NCBI GenBank assembly: GCA_900762805.1
Contig: CAAFHY010000197.1
Coordinates: 1 to 9,386, forward strand
DNA: 9,386 nt
Source: Oscillospiraceae bacterium
GTDB taxonomy: Bacteria; Bacillota; Clostridia; Oscillospirales; Ruminococcaceae
Reading direction: 5' to 3'
The notes below the pieces were generated by a model. It had not been told where the DNA came from, made no database searches, and saw only the letters and a program-made list of their open reading frames with translations. The translations under genes were made by a program, and so were the position numbers. This document shows, in pieces, positions 5,575 to 9,386 of this stretch. How positions within the stretch are numbered: position 1 is the first letter of the stretch; every line of letters starts with the position of its first letter.

Positions 5575-5844
5575 CTACGCCCAAAACCGGGCCGCCAGCG
5601 CGCCCACCGCAAGCTGTACGGCCAGCATGGCCGGCACCCCCAGTGTAAAGGCCCTGTGCCGCGATTTATGCCGCAGGCAGAAGATGCCGATCAGCGCCCC
5701 GATGCTGCCGCCCGCCGCCGCCAACAGCAGCAGCGTCCGCTCGCGGATGCGCCATTGCTTCCTGACGGCCCGGCGCTTGTCGTCGGCATACGCCAGCAGC
5801 GTCACGGCATTGATGACGGCAAGATAGGCCCACACCCATTTCAT
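5575..5844 (-). CDS. DUF1294 family small membrane protein
   Basis: An 89-residue protein with three hydrophobic segments (about 3-19, 38-55 and 68-86). The family signature is clear: YADDKRRAVRKQWRIRERTL (19-38), then GGSIGALIGIFCLRHKSRHR (45-64), ending in hydrophobic residues. DUF1294 proteins are small inner-membrane proteins of unknown function. The ATG at 5844 is chosen because MKWVWAYLAVINAVT begins the first membrane segment and because ATGA overlaps the cinA stop by 4 bp, typical of translational coupling. A longer frame from 5979 would overlap cinA by 139 bp and adds Arg/Pro/Ala-rich sequence unlike the family. It is the last gene of the four-gene operon; no functional link to CinA or tRNA thiolation is established. 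Confidence 0.85.
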   Translation of the reverse strand: MKWVWAYLAVINAVTLLAYADDKRRAVRKQWRIRERTLLLLAAAGGSIGALIGIFCLRHKSRHRAFTLGVPAMLAVQLAVGALAARFWA

Positions 5845-7079
5845 GCAAGGCCCCCCAGCCCCAGCAGGACGCGGCGCAGCATATCGAAGGCATTCTTGCG
5901 GGTCAGCTCGCGCAGGTATTCGCGCGAGCGCAGCGAGCCGAGCGTCAGGCGGCGGACCGCCGTCTGCCCGCGGTAGCACACGGCCACATACACCAGACCC
6001 ACCTGTGCGCCGTCGGGGCCGGCATAGCCTGTCGCGGCGGCGGCGATATCGGCGCCGCTGCGCGCGAGAGCGCCCTCAGCCATTTCACGGGCCGTCTGTT
6101 CGCTGACAGCGGTATACCTTTCCAGCGTTTCGGCACGGACGCCCAGCTGGCGGCGCTTGGCCTCCTCCGAATAGGTGACATAACCGCAGGAAAACACCTC
6201 CGACGCGCCGGGCACCGACGTGATGTCTGCGGCGATGCCGCCGCCCGTGATGCTCTCGGCCACCGTGACCGTCAGCTGCCGTTCGCGCAGCAGATCGACC
6301 ACCGTTTCCGGCAGCGACCGGCCGCACTCGGAATAGATCCTGTCGCCAATGCGGCTCCGCAGCACGGCAGCCTTCTGCTCGACCAGCGCCTCGGCCTCGG
6401 CCTCGGTCGCGGCCTTGGCGGTGATGCGCAGATGCACCTCGCCCGGCTTGCAGTAGCAGGCCGCCGTCGGGTTGGCCGACTGCAATTCATCGCGCAGATG
6501 GTATTCGAGGTCGGCTTCCCCGATGCCGAACACCCGCAGCGTTCGGGAATGGATGGTGCTGCCGGTCAGGCCTGCCAGCAGAGGGCAGAGCGTCCCGGTC
6601 ACCATCGGGCAGAATTCATTGGGCGGGCCGGGCAGCAGCACAAGGGTGCGCCCGTCCTTTTGCAGCAGCTGCCCCGGCGCCGTGCCGTTGGGGTTGGCCA
6701 GCACGCGCCCGCCGGCAAGGATCATGGCCTGCCGGCGGTTGTTGGCCGTCTCGCACATATGGCGGCCGGCAAAATAGGCGTCGATGGCCGACTGCACCGC
6801 CGCGTCATGGACGAGCGGGACGCCCAGCGTCTCGGCCGCCGTCTCGCGGGTGAGGTCGTCCTCAGTCGGGCCAAGCCCGCCGCACAGCACGACAAGGTCG
6901 CTGCGCGCCAGAGCGGTGCGGATGCTCTCGGAAAGGCGGGCGCGGTTGTCCCCCACCACCGACTGGTGAAAGAGGTCGAACCCCAGCGCCGCCAGCTCAC
7001 GCGCCAGAAAGGCCGCGTTGGTGTTGACGATATCGCCGAGCAGCAGCTCGGTACCGACGGCTATGATCTCGGCTGTCAT
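5841..7079 (-). CDS. cinA: CinA: nucleotide pyrophosphatase-type N-domain and NMN amidohydrolase C-domain
   Basis: A 412-residue protein of normal length for full two-domain CinA. Residues ~1-170 form the MoCF-like (COG1058) domain: EIIAVGTELLLGDIVNTN (4-21), GGLGPTEDD (67-75), ANPNGTAPGQ (128-137) and LPGPPNE (149-155). Residues ~255-405 are the CinA/PncC domain, which converts nicotinamide mononucleotide to nicotinate mononucleotide in pyridine-nucleotide salvage: AESITGG (274-280), PGASEVF (290-296) with the conserved Ser, YSEEAK (303-308) with the conserved Lys, and TGYAGPDG (350-357). Two oddities are Ile for the usual Cys in ESCTGG and a loop after AGPDG shorter than usual (the GG..KP segment is missing). 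AGGAGG lies 5 nt before the ATG and overlaps the thiI stop, so the two genes are cotranscribed. The name comes from competence loci, but no competence genes are seen here. Confidence 0.95.
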   Translation of the reverse strand: MTAEIIAVGTELLLGDIVNTNAAFLARELAALGFDLFHQSVVGDNRARLSESIRTALARSDLVVLCGGLGPTEDDLTRETAAETLGVPLVHDAAVQSAIDAYFAGRHMCETANNRRQAMILAGGRVLANPNGTAPGQLLQKDGRTLVLLPGPPNEFCPMVTGTLCPLLAGLTGSTIHSRTLRVFGIGEADLEYHLRDELQSANPTAACYCKPGEVHLRITAKAATEAEAEALVEQKAAVLRSRIGDRIYSECGRSLPETVVDLLRERQLTVTVAESITGGGIAADITSVPGASEVFSCGYVTYSEEAKRRQLGVRAETLERYTAVSEQTAREMAEGALARSGADIAAAATGYAGPDGAQVGLVYVAVCYRGQTAVRRLTLGSLRSREYLRELTRKNAFDMLRRVLLGLGGLA

Positions 7080-7084
7080 GCCTG

Positions 7085-7091
7085 CCTCCTA
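7085..7091 (-). promoter_or_regulatory. Perfect Shine-Dalgarno for cinA, merged with the thiI stop codon
   Basis: The - strand reads TAGGAGG, so the thiI stop TAG shares its last two bases with AGGAGG, 5 nt before the cinA ATG. Ribosomes ending thiI therefore stop on the cinA initiation site. Confidence 0.85.
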
Positions 7092-8276
7092 AAACTCATC
7101 AAAAAAGTGGACGACCCTTACCTGCGCCTGCTCAAAGGCGGCCTTCTCCAGCGCCGGCAGGTCGGCCGCCAGCGCCTCGGCGCGCTCGACCTCCTCCAGC
7201 GTCGGCCGCGTGCGCGGGTGCTTGGGGGTGAAGATGGTGCAGCAATCCTCATACTGCAGGTTGGATACCTCCAGCGTGTCGATGCGCCGGGCAATTTCGA
7301 CGATCTCAGCCTTGTCCATGCCGATGAGCGGGCGCAGCACCGGCATACCGGCCACGGCGTCGGTACAGACCAGCGCCGCCATCGTCTGTGAGGCCACCTG
7401 CGCCAGGCTTTCGCCCGTCGCCATAGCCTGACAGTGCTCCTTGCGCGCCACCATCTCGCAGATGCGCACCATCGAGCGCCGCATGAGGATCGTGAACAGC
7501 TCCTCCGGGCAGCTGCGCCTGAAGGCCAGCTGGATGTCGGCAAAGGGAACGATGAAAATCGGGATATCGCCGGCGTAGCGGCTGACCCGCTGCCCCAGCG
7601 TCAGCGCCTTTTCGCGGGCGCGCTCGCTGGTATAGGGCGGGCTTTCAAAATGGACGCCCACCAGCTCAACGCCGCGCTTGGCCAGCATATAGCCGGCCAC
7701 GGGACTGTCGATGCCGCCCGAAAGCATGAGCGCGCAGCGGCCGCCGGTGCCCGTCGGCATACCGCCTGCCGCCTCGATCTTGCCGGCGTGGACGTAGGCA
7801 CCGTAATCCCGCACCTCGACGTGGACAGTCAGCTGCGGCTGATGCAGATCGACGTGCAAATGGGGGAACTGCCCCAGCAGATAGCCGCCCACCTCGGCGG
7901 CCAGCTGCATCGAGTTGAGCGGGAACTTCTTGTCCGACCGCCGTCCCTCGACCCGAAAGCTGGCGACATGGGCCAGCTGGCCGCCCAGATAGGCGGCGGC
8001 CGTGCGGCAGATGGCGCCGACCTCCTTTTCACAGACGGCGGCGCGGTTGAGCGCCGAAAAGCCGAAGACGTGCCTGAGAAGCTCCAGCGCGAAGTCGATA
8101 TCGCAGCCGTCGCTCACCGGCTCGACATAGATCGTCGATTGGGCGTGCGAAAAGCGGAACTCGCCCGCGTAGGCCAGCCGCTTGGAAAGGTTTTTGATGA
8201 GAGCCGTCTCAAACATCCCTTTGTTGAGGCCCTTGAGCGCGACCTCGCCGTATTTTGCCAGTAAAACCTCTTTCAT
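7089..8276 (-). CDS. thiI: tRNA 4-thiouridine synthase ThiI (without rhodanese domain)
   Basis: A 395-residue cytoplasmic enzyme that adenylates U8 of tRNA and inserts sulfur to make 4-thiouridine. An N-terminal ferredoxin-like region (MKEVLLAKYGEVALKGLNKG) leads into the THUMP domain (about 60-165), which binds the tRNA acceptor end. The PP-loop ATPase follows with ALMLSGGIDSPVAGY (182-196), and further family segments are ATGESLAQVASQT (286-298) and YEDCCTIF (342-349), whose Cys345/Cys346 lie at the position of the family's sulfur-handling cysteine. There is no C-terminal rhodanese domain, as in Bacillus-type ThiI; such forms take sulfur directly from a dedicated cysteine desulfurase, which is the overlapping upstream gene here. 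The ATG overlaps the desulfurase stop by 4 bp (ATGA). A role in thiazole synthesis is less likely without the rhodanese domain. Confidence 0.96.
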   Translation of the reverse strand: MKEVLLAKYGEVALKGLNKGMFETALIKNLSKRLAYAGEFRFSHAQSTIYVEPVSDGCDIDFALELLRHVFGFSALNRAAVCEKEVGAICRTAAAYLGGQLAHVASFRVEGRRSDKKFPLNSMQLAAEVGGYLLGQFPHLHVDLHQPQLTVHVEVRDYGAYVHAGKIEAAGGMPTGTGGRCALMLSGGIDSPVAGYMLAKRGVELVGVHFESPPYTSERAREKALTLGQRVSRYAGDIPIFIVPFADIQLAFRRSCPEELFTILMRRSMVRICEMVARKEHCQAMATGESLAQVASQTMAALVCTDAVAGMPVLRPLIGMDKAEIVEIARRIDTLEVSNLQYEDCCTIFTPKHPRTRPTLEEVERAEALAADLPALEKAAFEQAQVRVVHFFDEF

Positions 8277-9382
8277 TTCATGACCCCTGCCAGCTCTCTC
8301 TGGGCGGCCAGCAGCTCCTTTACAAATATCTGTGCCTCTGCCACGGTGCTGTCGCCCGAAAAGCTGACGCGCAGGGCGCTGTCGATGCGGGCGGCCGGCA
8401 GCCCCATGGCCGTCAGCGTATGGCTTTTTTCGTTTTTGGAGCAGGCCGACCCGCTCGAAACAAAGATGCCGCGCATTTCAAGAAAATGCAGCACCGTCTC
8501 GCTGCGGTACCCGACCAGCGACAGGTTGAGGATGCTGCTGTCGCCATTCTCCGGCGAGTTGACGGCGATACCGTCCACGCCGCGCAGCCCGTCAAGCACC
8601 GCCTGCCTGACCGCCGGATCGACCGGCCGGTGGGCCGACACGGCCGCCGCCATCGCCGCCGCGAAGGCGACGTTTTCGGTGCCGGGGCGGAGCGAACGCT
8701 CCTGCAGGCCGCCGTGCAGGACATGGGCGATGTGCGTACCCTCCTTCAAATAAAGCGCGCCGATGCCCTTGGGGCCGTTGATCTTGTGGCCGCTCACCGT
8801 CAGAGCCGTGAGGTCGGGCGTGATGGGCGGGCGGCGCTTGCAGAAGCCCTGCACAAAATCGGTGTGGACGGCCGTGCGCGGGCTGCGTTCCTTGACGCCG
8901 GCCGCCAGCGCCGGGATGTCTATGAGCGCGCCCGTTTCATTGTTGACGGCCATGGCCGTGACCAGCGCCGTTTCCTTCGTGACGGCCGCCAGCAGCTCGC
9001 CGATATCGACGACGCCCCCCTTCGGGGCAACGCGCACCACCTCAAAGCCCTCACTCTCCAGCTGCCTGAGGCAGTTTTCGACGCTGGGATGCTCGTAAGC
9101 CGTCGAGACGACCCGCCTGCCCCAGCTTTTCCGGGCGCGGGCCAGCCCCAGCACGGCAAGATTGTTGCCCTCTGTGCCGCCGGAGGTGAAATACAGCTCG
9201 GCCTCCTTTGCGCCCAGCGCCCGCGCAACGGTGCGCCGCGCCCGGCCGAGCGTCCGCTCGGCCTCCAGACCCAGCGAATAAAAGGAGCTGGGGTTGCCCC
9301 ACTGGCCGGCCAGCACCTGTGCGGCCGCCTCGATGGCCGCGGCGCAGGGCTGTGTCGTGGCGGCATTGTCAAAGTAGATCAT
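8273..9382 (-). CDS. Cysteine desulfurase (IscS/NifS family), probable sulfur donor to ThiI
   Basis: A 369-residue PLP enzyme that takes sulfur from cysteine as an enzyme-bound persulfide, releasing alanine. It starts with the standard IYFDNAATT; other landmarks are SGGTEGNN (67-74), EHPSVEN (97-103), NNETGAL (147-153), HTDFVQ (173-178), PLP lysine Lys200 in SGHKINGPKG, RPGTEN (232-237) and the catalytic loop SSGSACSKNEKS, with Cys314 carrying the persulfide. It is somewhat shorter than E. coli IscS (about 400 residues) and near the size of Bacillus NifZ/YrvO-type desulfurases that pair with ThiI. It is fused by a 4-bp overlap to thiI. The ATG at 9382 matches the family N-terminus, but only four upstream bases are visible, so its ribosome-binding site and promoter lie outside the window. 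General Fe-S cluster supply cannot be excluded, though no iscU or suf gene is visible. Confidence 0.95.
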   Translation of the reverse strand: MIYFDNAATTQPCAAAIEAAAQVLAGQWGNPSSFYSLGLEAERTLGRARRTVARALGAKEAELYFTSGGTEGNNLAVLGLARARKSWGRRVVSTAYEHPSVENCLRQLESEGFEVVRVAPKGGVVDIGELLAAVTKETALVTAMAVNNETGALIDIPALAAGVKERSPRTAVHTDFVQGFCKRRPPITPDLTALTVSGHKINGPKGIGALYLKEGTHIAHVLHGGLQERSLRPGTENVAFAAAMAAAVSAHRPVDPAVRQAVLDGLRGVDGIAVNSPENGDSSILNLSLVGYRSETVLHFLEMRGIFVSSGSACSKNEKSHTLTAMGLPAARIDSALRVSFSGDSTVAEAQIFVKELLAAQRELAGVMK

Positions 9383-9386
9383 ATAA

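Noticed and set aside
6432..8264. Two long + strand frames (6432-7391 and 7434-8264) opposite cinA and thiI
   Set aside because: The opposite strand carries unmistakable CinA and ThiI; these translations are His/Arg/Gln-rich shadows.

Overview
The window is GC-rich, tightly packed bacterial DNA. Three things point to a GC-rich Clostridia member, perhaps an Oscillospiraceae/Ruminococcaceae gut anaerobe: a lipoprotein-anchored flavin reductase, a cysteine desulfurase–ThiI pair whose ThiI lacks the rhodanese domain, and a XRE/TPR regulator beside an exporter. The taxonomic call is inference; there is no rRNA or other marker gene.

Left part (1-2500, + strand): the 3' portion of a regulator cut by the window edge, with a helix-turn-helix followed by TPR-like helices, ending at a strong intrinsic terminator. 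A 12-helix MFS exporter follows. Positions 2501-3065 hold no recognisable gene, only a strong hairpin terminator usable from both sides, between the convergent MFS and GIY-YIG genes.

Middle part (3066-5574, - strand): a small GIY-YIG (UPF0213/YhbQ-like) protein with a near-consensus promoter, then a 509-residue extracytoplasmic flavoprotein (lipobox, covalent-FMN domain, FAD domain). Its last 41 codons are present a second time just downstream as a detached gene fragment in a 137-bp direct repeat. The 355 bp upstream of it hold two clear - strand terminators in tandem and a consensus -10 box, but no recognised gene. This suggests an attenuated leader or a small RNA.

Right part (5575-9382, - strand): a compact four-gene operon in the order cysteine desulfurase, thiI, cinA, DUF1294 membrane protein, joined by 4-bp ATGA overlaps and one 9-bp gap. 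The first two enzymes form a sulfur relay for 4-thiouridine in tRNA. CinA is an NMN deamidase/pyrophosphatase-type enzyme.

No mobile element, CRISPR array, tRNA or rRNA was seen. Most of the window is ordinary housekeeping. The unusual part is the flavoprotein locus: an apparently rebuilt active site, a duplicated 3' end, and a terminator-rich leader.
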